The notes beneath the pieces are model-generated. The model searched no databases, was not told where the DNA came from, and saw nothing but the letters and a program-made list of their open reading frames with translations. A DNA stretch of 64,000 nt from Sphingobacterium athyrii (GTDB lineage Bacteria; Bacteroidota; Bacteroidia; Sphingobacteriales; Sphingobacteriaceae), in assembly GCF_003071065.1 (NCBI RefSeq), contig NZ_QCXX01000004.1:310614-374613 (forward strand), written 5' to 3'. Shown here piece after piece: positions 1-9,875 of this stretch (positions are counted from its first letter, which is position 1; each line of letters begins with the position of its first letter). The position numbers were made by a program, and so were the translations under genes.

Positions 1-1198
1 CATGATGTGGAGCAACTCCTGTTAGAATATAGATCACAAGTGGCGTAAAAAGCCAGCCCTGTCCGATTCCCTGGAGAAATAGTGGCAGGCCTATTGCCCA
101 AACAGTGGTATCGGGATAGAACGTAGGGACAAACAAAAAGCAGGATGTGGTCAACACCAGGAAGCCCAGTCCAAAGATGTATTTCGGTGATACATCGCGC
201 AATAAGAGTATTCCTGAGCTACTTACTCCCACTATGGTCCCCAGTACATTAATGTATTGGATGTCAACAACGTAATGCCAAGGCCATCGCCATACATTGG
301 ACATGACAGCGTAGACATTATTGAGACTGCTCCGGATCAGATAAAATAGAAAAAATAGGATAACGCCAAAAATAACGTTCTTATAGCTCAAAATTTCAAA
401 ATGAAACAGTGGTCTTCTTACGAGATGTTGTTTGATTACAAAAAGCGCCCCGAAAATTAGGAAAAGTGCGAGGTTAATTGTGATCGTGTTGTGTTCGAAC
501 CAATAATATTTACGACCATAAATCAACACATATGCGCCACAGCTTAACGAAATCAGCAGAAAGAGACAGCTGGCCAGATCCAATTGATAAAGTGGGAATT
601 TCCGGCTTAATCTCCTGTTGTTCAAAAGTAGTAAAGCAATCGCGATGACCATCAAATGCCAATAGAGCACAACATGAATCATATCCTCCCAACCATAATC
701 CATAATACTTTCTTTTAAGAGGGATGTTGTTATTGTTCCGCCTGTTAGCATAAAAGTATACAAGAAGAAATAGGCAATGGTGCGGCTTTTGGAATGCCTG
801 ATCTGCATCATCAGCAAGGGAAGAAAACAAGCGCCTTCAAGAACACAAAAAATACCCTCGATCACCCGGAGCACCGCAATGAGGAAGGGATCTCTGGTCA
901 GAGAAATGGCCAATAAAATGAGGATGGAGGCCGTGCAGGTCAGCAGGATATATGTCCTTACCCGAAAGAAGGCAAATAGCCGTTGGAATATCAACAGCGC
1001 TACGACAATAGCGCCATACATCAACGAAAGAAAATATTGAATATCTTCCATTTCGATCGCCAATGTAGAAGCGGTAAAAGCGGTGTTCGAATGAAACAGG
1101 GACATCAGCATGAGATGTGGAAACATGGCCAACATCATCATGGGAAGTTTAATCCATTCGGGAACCCAGCTGTAATATAAAGATTTGTTTGAACTCAT
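1..1198 (-). CDS. MFS efflux permease, DHA2/EmrB-like (partial, runs off the left edge)
   Basis: An inner-membrane drug:H+ antiporter, the permease of a two-gene efflux unit with the HlyD adaptor just upstream. I translated the minus strand from the ATG at 1198 and sampled its left end: the frame appears open to the window edge (about 399 codons), so the C-terminus is missing. The N-terminus reads MSSNKSLYYSWVPEW, followed by many hydrophobic segments. Near the edge it reads LQGIGQGWLFTPLVIYIL, the conserved GxGxGxxxxP-like stretch of 14-helix DHA2 permeases. The start lies 6 bp after the adaptor stop, so the two are cotranscribed. A TolC-type outer-membrane partner is not visible and may lie to the left. 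Overlapping frames on both strands are shadows. Family call strong; substrate unknown. Confidence 0.88.
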   Translation of the reverse strand, partial: MSSNKSLYYSWVPEWIKLPMMMLAMFPHLMLMSLFHSNTAFTASTLAIEMEDIQYFLSLMYGAIVVALLIFQRLFAFFRVRTYILLTCTASILILLAISLTRDPFLIAVLRVIEGIFCVLEGACFLPLLMMQIRHSKSRTIAYFFLYTFMLTGGTITTSLLKESIMDYGWEDMIHVVLYWHLMVIAIALLLLNNRRLSRKFPLYQLDLASCLFLLISLSCGAYVLIYGRKYYWFEHNTITINLALFLIFGALFVIKQHLVRRPLFHFEILSYKNVIFGVILFFLFYLIRSSLNNVYAVMSNVWRWPWHYVVDIQYINVLGTIVGVSSSGILLLRDVSPKYIFGLGFLVLTTSCFLFVPTFYPDTTVWAIGLPLFLQGIGQGWLFTPLVIYILTGVAPHH

Positions 1199-1204
1199 GA
1201 ATAA

Positions 1205-2254
1205 TTAAGATTGGTGGGGTGCATGTACCACAACGTTCATTCCTGCACGTAGTTTTGTCAGATCCTGTTTTGGTGCAAAGACAATTTTGATGGGTATGCG
1301 CTGCTCGATTTTAACGAAGTTTCCGGTTGCATTATCTTGGGGTATGACCGAAAATCTGGATCCTGATGCCGGAGAAAAGGAATGAATTTTTCCCTTCAAA
1401 TGTAATTTCGGAAAAGCGTCCACCTGTATGGTGACTTCGGTTCCTTCGTTTAGGTCCGCTAACTGTGTTTCTCTAAAATTGGCATTAATCCATTTCTCTT
1501 CGCTGACGACATTGACTAAAGTCTGTCCCTCTTTAACAAATTGGCCCGGTTGGATCGTTCTTTTTCCAACAAAGCCGTCATAAGGTGCCGTCACTACGGT
1601 ATAGGACAGGAAGACTTCGGCATTGTTTTTTGCTGCTTTTTTAATATCGATATTGGCCTTCGCAGGTAGTTCGCTAGCTTTTTCTTTGCTTGTATTTAAT
1701 CGTGCCGAGTTGTATTCTTCCTGAATGGCATTGAGCTGAGCCAAAGAAATGTCATACGCTGCCTTGGCATTATCGTATTGTTGTCTGGTTGCGGCATCTG
1801 CTTCATACAAATTTTTAAATCGCCTGTAATCTTGTTCAGTTTGCCATACACTTACTTTGGCTGCTTCTAATCTTGCTTTTTGGACGGAAATGCTATTGGC
1901 GGTGACATTTGCGCTTTTGGCAATTACTTCGGCATTCCGTTGACTACTTCGAAGTTCGGCATTCGCCATATCTACTTTGGTCTGATACTCGCTGGCATCT
2001 ATGCGTAATAACGTGTCTCCACGATGTACATATTGATTTTCCTCAAATCTGACCTCCTTCACAAAGCCTGATATTCGACTTGCTACTGGCGTTACATATT
2101 GATCAACTTGAGCATCGTTTGTCGTTACGTGTTGACTTGTAAATAACAGATGTTTGCCCAAAATACCGATTCCGGCAAGGAGCAGGACCGCGGCAAATAC
2201 AACTAAAACTTTATTAAATCCTTTTGTCCTGTCTTTATTTTCTTCTTTACCCAT
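1205..2254 (-). CDS. HlyD/EmrA-family membrane-fusion adaptor
   Basis: Periplasmic adaptor linking the MFS permease to an outer-membrane channel. From the ATG at 2254 it is 349 aa: MGKEENK, one transmembrane helix (about residues 14-34), a biotinyl/lipoyl-like half (VTPVASRISGFVKEV), a long alpha-hairpin coiled coil (about 80-190), the second lipoyl half (VVTAPYDGFVGKRTIQPGQF) and a beta-barrel domain. The frame stays open upstream to an ATG at 2371, adding 39 residues that look unlike an adaptor N-terminus (basic, no membrane segment before the helix). I prefer 2254, although the best promoter box (2433-2440) would then leave a leader of about 170 nt. First gene of the pump operon, divergent from the AraC gene. 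Confidence 0.9.
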   Translation of the reverse strand: MGKEENKDRTKGFNKVLVVFAAVLLLAGIGILGKHLLFTSQHVTTNDAQVDQYVTPVASRISGFVKEVRFEENQYVHRGDTLLRIDASEYQTKVDMANAELRSSQRNAEVIAKSANVTANSISVQKARLEAAKVSVWQTEQDYRRFKNLYEADAATRQQYDNAKAAYDISLAQLNAIQEEYNSARLNTSKEKASELPAKANIDIKKAAKNNAEVFLSYTVVTAPYDGFVGKRTIQPGQFVKEGQTLVNVVSEEKWINANFRETQLADLNEGTEVTIQVDAFPKLHLKGKIHSFSPASGSRFSVIPQDNATGNFVKIEQRIPIKIVFAPKQDLTKLRAGMNVVVHAPHQS

Positions 2255-2432
2255 TCTTATTTTTATGAATATTTTATTGCTTTTCCATCTACGCTCCAGT
2301 AAATCTGCCGGTTGTGGTTTGGATGATTGGCTCCCAGTGCTTCGAACGGCAATTTCAGAAAAGGCTGACAAATTGTTGTTGAATCAGGGTCGCCCCGGAT
2401 ATATAGGCTTGAGCATGTAGGAAAACTTTGCA

Positions 2433-2440
2433 CAAAGGTA
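2433..2440 (-). promoter_or_regulatory. Probable -7 box of the efflux operon
   Basis: The minus strand reads TACCTTTG, a perfect match to the Bacteroidota -7 consensus TAnnTTTG, in the 273-bp region between the divergent adaptor and AraC genes. No clear TTG -33 element is seen at the usual distance, which would suit a promoter needing the neighbouring AraC activator. Confidence 0.5.
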
Positions 2441-2527
2441 CTGCTGGAGGTAGAGGTTTAGTTTTGTATAGTCGGACGGATATTTGTTCATTTGCGCCAT
2501 ATAATAAAAAAAGTGTAATTTTAAATT

Positions 2528-3337
2528 ATGGAACAGGAACAACTGGTGGCTATAGATGACGACCGGAACGACTTTTATGTGTGTCATACGCATGTAGATC
2601 GGATTGATCCGCGTGAATATATACATCGGAAAGCGCGCTTACTTTATGCTGACGGTGGCATTATACATGTGTTTACTGCGATGAAGCATTGGTATCTGCC
2701 GGGCCGGTTTTATATGTGGATACCGGCAAATACGGCCTACCATCTGGAAAGTTCCAGCTCCCGTATTCACCTGTATAGTTTTTACTTTAAAGAGCAGCCG
2801 GGAGTTCACCCTGTTCTGTTGGAGCCGAACATATTTCTGAGCAATGATCTAATGCGGGAGATGTTTTTGTTTGCGCAGGATTGGGAAGGCGGGGTCGGTA
2901 AAAAAGACAGCTATTCAAGGTATTGTCTATTGCGGGCGATGATGGCTATTATTCCGGAGATGAGTCCGCCGATAGATGCTTTCCCTATGCAGCATCCCTA
3001 TCCTAAGAATGAAAAGCTTCGGCGTATAGCGCGGTATCTAAATACGAATATTGATCAGGCCTTTACAATCGAACAGGTAGCGGCACAGTTTGGCATGAGT
3101 AGCCGGTCCCTTTCACGGCTGTTTAAGGAAGATATGGGGATTAGCTATATCCGTTTTTTGAGAGCCATACGCATTGCAAAGGCTTTGGAACTGATGGCTG
3201 AAAATACCTATTCCATCCTGGAAATTGCGATGCGGATTGGCTACAATGAACTTTCGTCTTTCAGTAATATCTTTACACGTGTTACGGGTATCCGTCCTTC
3301 GGTTTATATGTCGAAAATCAACGAATACAAAAATTGA
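2528..3337 (+). CDS. AraC-family transcriptional regulator
   Basis: 269 aa. The N-terminal half (about 1-150) is a cupin-like sensing domain of the AraC-binding type (the stretch LPGRFYMWIPANTAYHLE is typical). The C-terminal about 100 residues carry two helix-turn-helix motifs: the first around FTIEQVAAQFGMSSRSLSRL, the second around YSILEIAMRIGYNELSSFS, ending in the family signature FTRVTGIRPSVY. It is transcribed divergently from the HlyD/MFS pump, the usual arrangement for a local regulator, so control of that pump is a reasonable inference. The stop lies 10 bp from the convergent SNF2 helicase stop, with no terminator hairpin visible between them. Confidence 0.9.
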   Translation: MEQEQLVAIDDDRNDFYVCHTHVDRIDPREYIHRKARLLYADGGIIHVFTAMKHWYLPGRFYMWIPANTAYHLESSSSRIHLYSFYFKEQPGVHPVLLEPNIFLSNDLMREMFLFAQDWEGGVGKKDSYSRYCLLRAMMAIIPEMSPPIDAFPMQHPYPKNEKLRRIARYLNTNIDQAFTIEQVAAQFGMSSRSLSRLFKEDMGISYIRFLRAIRIAKALELMAENTYSILEIAMRIGYNELSSFSNIFTRVTGIRPSVYMSKINEYKN

Positions 3338-3347
3338 TTGGACTGGA

Positions 3348-6233
3348 TTACGCCAAAAGTTCGTGTAGATCTTCCTGAGAAAGTGATTTTATAAAACTTT
3401 CTTCAGTTGTAATAAGGGTTTGTGCAATAGATTTCTTCCGGTTCTGTAGCGCCAATATTTTCTCTTCGACGGTGTCTTTGCTGATGAATTTGTAAATAAA
3501 TACATTTCGTGTCTGTCCAATGCGATGGGAACGGTCTACCGCTTGTTGTTCTACGGCAGGATTCCACCAAGGATCCAATATAAAGACATAGTCTGCTTCG
3601 ATCAGGTTAAGACCAACACCGCCGGCTTTGATTGATATCAAAAAAAGTTTGGTGTTATTGTTTTTACGGAACTGACTAACAGCTTCGTCGCGGTTTTTAG
3701 TTCCGCCATCGAGGTAGGCATAGTTTGTTCCTTTTTTATCAAAATATTGTTTGAAGATATTAAGCTGTTTGACAAATTGGGAAAAAATAAGGACCTTGTT
3801 TCCTCGCTGCATCACCATTTCAAGAGTTTCAATGACAGCGTCAAATTTTCCCGAATCACCAACAAAGTCCTCGTCGACCATTCTAGGATGATTGGCTAGC
3901 TGGCGAAGCTTTGTCAATCCCTGTAATAAGGCAATCTGGGTTGACTTTGGCTTGTTGTCCAATTGCCCGTCGAGAATGGCGTTGCGATATTCGGATTTGA
4001 CTTTTTCATAAAGTTCCGATTGTTTATCGGTCATTTCACAGTATAGTACCTGTTCTGTTTTGGGGGGCAGTTCTGTTGCGACCTGATCTTTTGTACGCCT
4101 TAAGATAAACGGTTTGACAATCGCCTGAAGACGTTGTGCTTTTTCTTCATCCTTTTTCTTTTCAATGGGCTGCACAAACTCTTTTTGAAAGTAGGTGTAA
4201 CTTCCCAATAAACCGGGATTGGTAAAATGCATTTGTGCCCAAAGATCAGAAACAGAGTTTTCAACAGGAGTCCCGCTTAATGCGAGTTTATTTTTACTCT
4301 TCAGACTTTTTATGGCCTTAAATGATTTTGAGGTCGGATTTTTAATATTCTGGCTTTCATCGAGGATTATGTAATTGAAATAAAAGCCACTCAGTATTTC
4401 CTCATCAATACGTGCGATGCCATAAGTTGTAATTACCAAGTCATACTTAGCAAATAGTGTGGCATCTTTAATACGGTTATTTCCGGTATGCAAATGGATC
4501 TTGAGTTGTGGGGCAAACTGCTGTGCTTCCTTTTGCCAATTGTAAACGAGTGATGTTGGTAACACCAGGAGTGAGGTGTGTACTTCCTGCTGATCTGTAA
4601 TTTGCTCTTTTTGTTGCTGCAACAGGGCTAAAGTCTGTATGGTTTTTCCCAATCCCATGTCATCTGCGAGACAACCACCGAATTTATACTGCTTTAGAAA
4701 GTTAAACCAGTTATAGCCTGCCTTCTGATAGGGGCGAAGATTTCCTTTGAAATGTTTTGGTTCCGGAATATCGGCAATTTCCTCAAACGTCGCGAGATTT
4801 TGCAATTTACGGTTGAAGACCAATTTGGTATGTTCGCTGATCTCAAAGAGCAGACCGATATGTACTTTGTTTAATTTAAGCTCATGTCTATCGGCAGAAA
4901 ACTGAAAGAGATGGTTGTATTGTGCAAACCATTCTTCAGGGATCATGGCGATTTCCCCATTAGGTAGGGTAAATTCTTTGATATTGTTTAGAATATGGTT
5001 TCGTAAGTTTATAAAAGGAATTTCGTAGGGGCCGAATTTAGCAATGGCACTGATATCAAACCAGTCATTATCTTCGTCAATGGCGATGTCCAATGAGGTA
5101 TGTCCGATGAAAAAGCGTTTCTGTTCGCTGTTTTGTATGATTTCAAATCCCAAGGCTTTTATTTGTTCCTGATGATTATTTATCCAGTCAAATATTGAAA
5201 TGCGTTTTCCGGATTGGATAGATGGTGCAAGTAATCCAAGTTGGCGGTCCAGATCTTCCAGCCCCAGGGCTTTTAAATTCTCGTGCTGCTGTTCTTCCCA
5301 TTGTAGAGAACGTTTGACCCGATGAAAGATATATAAGTCTTTCTCTTCATGATATTCCATCCGAACAGTCACTTTATTTTCCGCTCCCGCAGTAAATGTA
5401 TGTGGGCCATATCTGAATTGCAACTGTAATTGCGATGCGCCATCTTCTACATAAATTAAATGCAGCAATGGGATTGCCTGGTGTTGATGCGTTTGTATTT
5501 CAAAGCCTTCGGCATAAACATGATAACGTTCAATCAATCCGCAGACAAAAGTTTCAAAATATTTTTTTTCGGTACTTCTCCCCACAGAGATGTATCGCTT
5601 ATTGAGAAAGGGACTAAGCTTTTTTCCTTCCAGCGCCTGATCGAAATAGTATAAGGTATTGTTTAAGAGTAGCCATGCCTGTGCATTGGTCAATACAATG
5701 GCATTTTTAAACATAAATTCCAAGCGTTGATTTTCGTACTTTATGGTTGGAAAGTAACGTGTCTCTTCCTCATTACGGCGAAAGTGGAAGAGGATAGAGG
5801 CAGCTGACGTTGCCGGTTTAATTTCCTGGTCTGCCGGGTAACCGTCTTTGCTCATCATAAAGAGCGGTTTATTTCCAATAGACTCAAAAAATTGAATCAT
5901 CTTTTCATCAATTTTGGGTCGCAGCAGGTCGTAGAGCTTTTTGTCAAAGACTTTGGAGAAAAAATCTACAGGTCTGATTGCTTTTTTATAATATTTCTTG
6001 ATGAGGTTTGTCTGTTCGATGTCGTCGAGCAGTCGGATCAGCTTGTAATCTAACTCATCCAATTCTGCGGCATAGGCATCTACGGTATTGCTAAATATAC
6101 GTTGGTATCGTAGTGAGTAGGTTCCGTTCGGATTGAGTTTGACCATGTGTGGCTCAATGAGATAGCCAAGATAGGGATGCTCACAAATAGAATAAACGAT
6201 TTTATATACTGGAAATGACTTTGACTGTTGCAT
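3348..6233 (-). CDS. SNF2/SWI2-family helicase-like ATPase
   Basis: 961 aa from the ATG at 6233 (the frame is open to 6275, but MQQSKSFPVYKIVYSI is the more natural start). A long N-terminal region of about 480 residues precedes the ATPase core. Core motifs in order: Walker A DDMGLGKTIQTL (about 520), Walker B as LDESQNIKN (DESQ rather than the commoner DEAH/DEAQ), motif III SGTPVENS, and C-terminal motifs VGLNLIEADYVF and QAVDRSHRIGQ (motif VI). Such proteins move along DNA and remodel bound proteins; bacterial examples assist RNA polymerase recycling or are linked to restriction systems. No methyltransferase or nuclease partner is nearby, so a housekeeping role is likelier. The exact role cannot be told from sequence. 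Confidence 0.93.
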   Translation of the reverse strand: MQQSKSFPVYKIVYSICEHPYLGYLIEPHMVKLNPNGTYSLRYQRIFSNTVDAYAAELDELDYKLIRLLDDIEQTNLIKKYYKKAIRPVDFFSKVFDKKLYDLLRPKIDEKMIQFFESIGNKPLFMMSKDGYPADQEIKPATSAASILFHFRRNEEETRYFPTIKYENQRLEFMFKNAIVLTNAQAWLLLNNTLYYFDQALEGKKLSPFLNKRYISVGRSTEKKYFETFVCGLIERYHVYAEGFEIQTHQHQAIPLLHLIYVEDGASQLQLQFRYGPHTFTAGAENKVTVRMEYHEEKDLYIFHRVKRSLQWEEQQHENLKALGLEDLDRQLGLLAPSIQSGKRISIFDWINNHQEQIKALGFEIIQNSEQKRFFIGHTSLDIAIDEDNDWFDISAIAKFGPYEIPFINLRNHILNNIKEFTLPNGEIAMIPEEWFAQYNHLFQFSADRHELKLNKVHIGLLFEISEHTKLVFNRKLQNLATFEEIADIPEPKHFKGNLRPYQKAGYNWFNFLKQYKFGGCLADDMGLGKTIQTLALLQQQKEQITDQQEVHTSLLVLPTSLVYNWQKEAQQFAPQLKIHLHTGNNRIKDATLFAKYDLVITTYGIARIDEEILSGFYFNYIILDESQNIKNPTSKSFKAIKSLKSKNKLALSGTPVENSVSDLWAQMHFTNPGLLGSYTYFQKEFVQPIEKKKDEEKAQRLQAIVKPFILRRTKDQVATELPPKTEQVLYCEMTDKQSELYEKVKSEYRNAILDGQLDNKPKSTQIALLQGLTKLRQLANHPRMVDEDFVGDSGKFDAVIETLEMVMQRGNKVLIFSQFVKQLNIFKQYFDKKGTNYAYLDGGTKNRDEAVSQFRKNNNTKLFLISIKAGGVGLNLIEADYVFILDPWWNPAVEQQAVDRSHRIGQTRNVFIYKFISKDTVEEKILALQNRKKSIAQTLITTEESFIKSLSQEDLHELLA

Positions 6234-6417
6234 TAAAAATAGCGGACCTTGTAAATAAAGGTATCTAATATACAATAAAATATACCATTAAACGTAATTT
6301 GCCGAACGAAATTTAAAAAAATGTAGATTATAGAAATAGCCTGCAATATTTTAGGTAATAAATTGGCATCGTATCAAGACTATATTGACCGGCAATAGCA
6401 ATATGTCTTTCCAAATA

Positions 6418-7197
6418 CTAGAAATTGCCCTCAAAAACAAAGTGAGCAGGGCCTTTGAGAAAAACATTTGTAAAGCTATTCCCTTTTTTATGAAAAGAGA
6501 TATACAATTGTCCACCTAGTACGCGAATAGGAATAACGATCTCGCCTTCTAGGTTCATTTGTAGGGCCACGGCCATTGCCGCAGCGGTAGCACCGGTACC
6601 ACAGGCGTAAGTTTCGTCTTCTACACCACGCTCGAATGTGCGTAGGAAATAACCATTTTCCTCCTTCTCGATAAAATTGACATTGATGCCGTCGTTGGCA
6701 TAAGTAGCGTTGTTGCGAATCGAGTAGCCATCCTGAAAAACATTTTTTTCTTTTAGGTTTGTAACGAAGCTAACGTAATGGGGTGACCCGGTGTGCAGGA
6801 TGTAAGCATCGCCATCTCGTCCAAATTCATGTACGTCGATCATTTGCAGGTTGACAAGTTCGGCAGAAAGGAAAGCATGGTGTGCACCGTCTACTGCCAA
6901 AAAGTCAGTCTTGTCAGTAATGATGCCTAAATCATGTGCAAAGGCCACGATACAGCGCCCCCCATTGCCGCACATACTTCCTTCTCGACCATCAGCGTTA
7001 TAATAGATCATTTCAAAATCGTAATTTTCTTTGTTTTGAAGCAGCATGAGACCATCCGCGCCTATCCCAAACCTGCGGTCACAGAGGCTTTTCACCAGAA
7101 CTTCGTCCGCGCGGTTAAATGAATTGTCGCGATTATCGACTAGGATGAAATCATTGCCAGCTCCCTGATATTTTGAAAATCTTATTTTCGATGCCAT
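6418..7197 (-). CDS. dapF: Diaminopimelate epimerase
   Basis: Interconverts LL- and meso-diaminopimelate for lysine and peptidoglycan synthesis, in the cytoplasm. 259 aa from the ATG at 7197, giving MASKIRFSKYQGAGNDFILV, which matches the family start; a 7-codon upstream extension is possible. Both catalytic cysteines are present: Cys76 in MCGNGGRC and Cys199 in ACGTGAT. Length is normal (274 in E. coli). It stands alone, with a divergent HtrA gene upstream and about 180 bp of AT-rich sequence before the SNF2 gene. A short hairpin (GTAACAAAAA ... TTTTTGTTAC, about 7212-7236) sits in the upstream region. Confidence 0.96.
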   Translation of the reverse strand: MASKIRFSKYQGAGNDFILVDNRDNSFNRADEVLVKSLCDRRFGIGADGLMLLQNKENYDFEMIYYNADGREGSMCGNGGRCIVAFAHDLGIITDKTDFLAVDGAHHAFLSAELVNLQMIDVHEFGRDGDAYILHTGSPHYVSFVTNLKEKNVFQDGYSIRNNATYANDGINVNFIEKEENGYFLRTFERGVEDETYACGTGATAAAMAVALQMNLEGEIVIPIRVLGGQLYISFHKKGNSFTNVFLKGPAHFVFEGNF

Positions 7198-7338
7198 TCT
7201 ATTGATTTGAAGTAACAAAAATACGTTTTTTTGTTACAAAAAAGCGGCGGGAAGTTAAGATTTGTTAAAATTATTGCATTTGTCTAGCAATTAACATTTT
7301 TTAACGTGTCGGATTTTCCGAAGGCCTTTAAATGGTAT

Positions 7339-7346
7339 TACATTTG
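7339..7346 (+). promoter_or_regulatory. Probable -7 box of the HtrA gene
   Basis: TACATTTG matches the Bacteroidota -7 consensus TAnnTTTG and lies 81 bp before the start codon, predicting a leader of about 75 nt. The -33 element is poor. Confidence 0.4.
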
Positions 7347-7427
7347 AACATATCCGAATAAAATCGGTAATTTTAAGAGCAAAAATTATCAGCTTATATT
7401 AAGACATTTTAAAATAGAAATAAGTTT

Positions 7428-8984
7428 ATGAATAAGGTCGGTTTAACGCTATTAACAGCTGTTTTCGGTGGAGCAGTAGCATTAGGTGGTTACAAGCTTA
7501 TTGAAAATAAGAAACTTGATAGTATGTCTTTTGAGGACAAACAGAAAGTTTATTTTGCTAATAACCCTACAGGAGTCATGTCTTCAACGGGCAATCCTGA
7601 TTTTACACAAGCATCTGCGGCGGTGGCTCCGGGTGTCGTACATATTAAGACAACATATAGTAGAAAGGGTTCGCAGCAATCCGAAGGTTCTCCATTTGAT
7701 ATGTTTGAAGAATTCTTTGGTATGCCCCAAGGCGGGGGACGCCGTCAGATGCAGGCGCAACCTGTGCAAGCGTCAGGATCAGGGGTCATTATCTCTGACG
7801 ATGGTTATATTGTTACCAACAATCACGTCGTAGAGGATGCGGATAAGATTGAGGTGGTGCTAACAGACAAGCGCACTTATGAAGCGAAATTGATCGGTCG
7901 CGACCCAAATACGGATATTGCTTTATTAAAAGTAGCAGGAAAAGGTCTTCCTGTTGTAAAGTTGGGTAACTCAGATAATGTAAACGTGGGTGAATGGGTA
8001 TTGGCCTTTGGTTATCCACTTGGGCTTCAATCAACCGTAACAGCTGGTATTGTCAGTGCAACAGGTCGTGATATTGGTATCTTAAGAGAGGGACAGCAAC
8101 AACGTGGTAATCCTTTTGGCGGCGCTACTGAACAGCCACTTGCAAGCTCTGCTATCGAGTCTTTTATCCAGACTGATGCGGTGATCAATAAGGGGAATAG
8201 TGGTGGCGCATTAACTAATGCCTCCGGTGAATTAATCGGTATCAACTCTGCTATTGCATCACCAACAGGGGTGTATGCAGGTTATGGTTTTGCTATTCCT
8301 GTCAATTTAGTGAAAAAAATTGTGGATGATTTTGTGGAATTTGGTAATGTAAAACGTGGCTATATTGGTGTTAGTTATGTGCCGATAACTTCAGAACTGG
8401 CCAAAGAAAAAGGGATCACCGATGTTAATGGATTATATGTGGAGGATGCGGTAGCCGGTGGAGCTGCGGCAGCTGCAGGGATTAAAAAAGGCGATATCTT
8501 GACTAAGATCAACGGTAAGACCATCACTGGCTCTCCGGTATTAAGTGAAACTATTGGCCGTCTGCGTCCGGGTGATAAAGTAAATATTACGTACAAACGT
8601 GACGGTAAAGAAAAACAGGTTTCGTTGACATTGAAAGGTGAGGAGTCGCTAAAATCAGCTTCAGGTGCAAGTGGAAAAGCTTCAAAAAGTGCAACTGAAA
8701 TCTACAACAAATTGGGTGCAAGCTTTATTCCTGCTTCTGCTGCGAAGAAGAAAGAACTGGGTGTAAACTCTGGTGTTGTGGTGACACAAGTAAACCGTGG
8801 TGGTATATTTGATTATTTTGGTGTAGAAAGAGGTTTGGTGATCACTGAGGTCAATGGAAAAGCCGTAAACAGTGTTGATGATATCGAGTCTGCATTGGGA
8901 GCAACACAACGCAATATCGTTCGCTTAAAAGGTGTCTCTCCACAAGGAGGTGCTGTTCAGTTGAGCTTCCCAGTGGAATATTAA
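7428..8984 (+). CDS. Periplasmic serine protease, Do/DegP/HtrA family
   Basis: Envelope quality-control protease and chaperone. 518 aa: an N-terminal membrane anchor or uncleaved signal (residues 4-22), the trypsin-like domain with catalytic triad His133 (VTNNHVVED), Asp163 (PNTDIALLKV) and Ser258 (NKGNSGGAL), then two PDZ domains (about 310-400 with GAAAAAGIKKGDIL, and about 420-515 with GVERGLVITEVNGKAV). A Gly/Gln-rich loop (about 82-118) corresponds to the LA loop of DegP. Length and domain order match DegP/DegQ rather than the one-PDZ DegS. It is monocistronic: a promoter-like box lies upstream and a strong terminator at 9019-9057. Confidence 0.96.
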   Translation: MNKVGLTLLTAVFGGAVALGGYKLIENKKLDSMSFEDKQKVYFANNPTGVMSSTGNPDFTQASAAVAPGVVHIKTTYSRKGSQQSEGSPFDMFEEFFGMPQGGGRRQMQAQPVQASGSGVIISDDGYIVTNNHVVEDADKIEVVLTDKRTYEAKLIGRDPNTDIALLKVAGKGLPVVKLGNSDNVNVGEWVLAFGYPLGLQSTVTAGIVSATGRDIGILREGQQQRGNPFGGATEQPLASSAIESFIQTDAVINKGNSGGALTNASGELIGINSAIASPTGVYAGYGFAIPVNLVKKIVDDFVEFGNVKRGYIGVSYVPITSELAKEKGITDVNGLYVEDAVAGGAAAAAGIKKGDILTKINGKTITGSPVLSETIGRLRPGDKVNITYKRDGKEKQVSLTLKGEESLKSASGASGKASKSATEIYNKLGASFIPASAAKKKELGVNSGVVVTQVNRGGIFDYFGVERGLVITEVNGKAVNSVDDIESALGATQRNIVRLKGVSPQGGAVQLSFPVEY

Positions 8985-9018
8985 AAATTGAATTAAGAAT
9001 TGGTTGATTAATATAGTT

Positions 9019-9057
9019 TAGGTGGTTCTAACCGTAAGGTTAGGCCACCTTTTTTTA
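9019..9057 (+). terminator. Rho-independent terminator after the HtrA gene
   Basis: A stem with AGGTGG paired to CCACCT and an inner pairing CTAACC/GGTTAG around a GTAA loop, followed by a run of seven T. Confidence 0.85.
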
Positions 9058-9428
9058 TTTATTAAAGACCTTATTGGCTAGAGATGAAAGCCTAAAGGTC
9101 TGTCTGTGCGGTATTGAAATCATGGAAACAGAATTGTAAATGTCCGGTCATCAAAAATCATCCTGAAGTTGAAGTTGCGATAAGAAAATATGATTTCATC
9201 AGGATTGTTTCTTTAATAGTTTAAGTTTAGTTATTTTGTGCAATAAAATCTGATAGACTGATTTTGTTTGGTATCATAGTCAGGGATGAGGTCTATGATT
9301 TATTGTTACATAGTCGACATTTAAAGAGTTTTTACAATTAAAATGCGATGTGTCCAAATGTCAGGAGCATTCAGCAGCCGATTTGTCGTATTGCCCTTTA
9401 TGGTTCATAGCTTTAAAAAAATATTTTA
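9058..9428. other. Intergenic region without a supported gene
   Basis: About 370 bp between the HtrA terminator and the phosphatase gene. I see no open frame with protein-like composition on either strand. Two weak inverted repeats are visible (ATCCTGA ... TCAGGAT near 9166-9202 and ATCATAG ... CTATGAT near 9274-9298). The promoter of the phosphatase gene must lie here, but no clear box is seen. Confidence 0.5.
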
Positions 9429-9875
9429 ATGAAAATTTTAATGGTTTGTTTGGGAAATATCTGTCGTTCGCCACTGGCACATGGGATATTGAAGCAAAAA
9501 GTAAAAGATAAACAATTAAACTGGATCGTAGAATCCGCAGGCACGGGTGATTGGCATATTGGTGAAGCACCAGATCGAAGGGCAATTTCGATTGCAAAGA
9601 AATATGGGGTCGATATATCCGGCCAAAGGGCAAGACATTTTCAGCCGGCGTTTTTCGAAGAATATGACCTTATTTTTGTCATGGACCGTCAGAATTTTGC
9701 AGATGTATGTGCACAAGCTGCCAATAAAGCTGACCTGGAGAAAGTGCAATTGTTTTTGGCTGATGATATTGTTCCGGATCCATATTTTGATGATAATTTG
9801 TTCGATCCGGTTTTTCAGATGATTGACAAGCGCTGTATGGAGGTGATCGAGACAATGTCAAAGAAGAAGGAATAA
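9429..9875 (+). CDS. Low-molecular-weight protein tyrosine phosphatase
   Basis: 148 aa, the full family length. The P-loop CX5R is VCLGNICRSP with Cys7 and Arg13; the general-acid Asp lies in the late VPDPYF motif (Asp117). Asp117 is followed by Pro and Tyr as in active enzymes. Removes phosphate from tyrosine (or arginine) residues; in Bacteria these often act on capsule kinases or arginine phosphorylation, but no such partner lies next to it. Followed after 122 bp by a small unknown gene. Confidence 0.94.
   Translation: MKILMVCLGNICRSPLAHGILKQKVKDKQLNWIVESAGTGDWHIGEAPDRRAISIAKKYGVDISGQRARHFQPAFFEEYDLIFVMDRQNFADVCAQAANKADLEKVQLFLADDIVPDPYFDDNLFDPVFQMIDKRCMEVIETMSKKKE

Noticed and set aside
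510..1180. Several open frames on both strands (510-830 minus, 777-1040 and 983-1180 plus)
   Set aside because: They are shadows of the truncated MFS permease, whose own frame runs off the left edge.
3348..6233. SNF2 ATPase as part of a DISARM or other defence island
   Set aside because: No methyltransferase, nuclease or DUF1998-type partners; flanked by dapF and an AraC gene.
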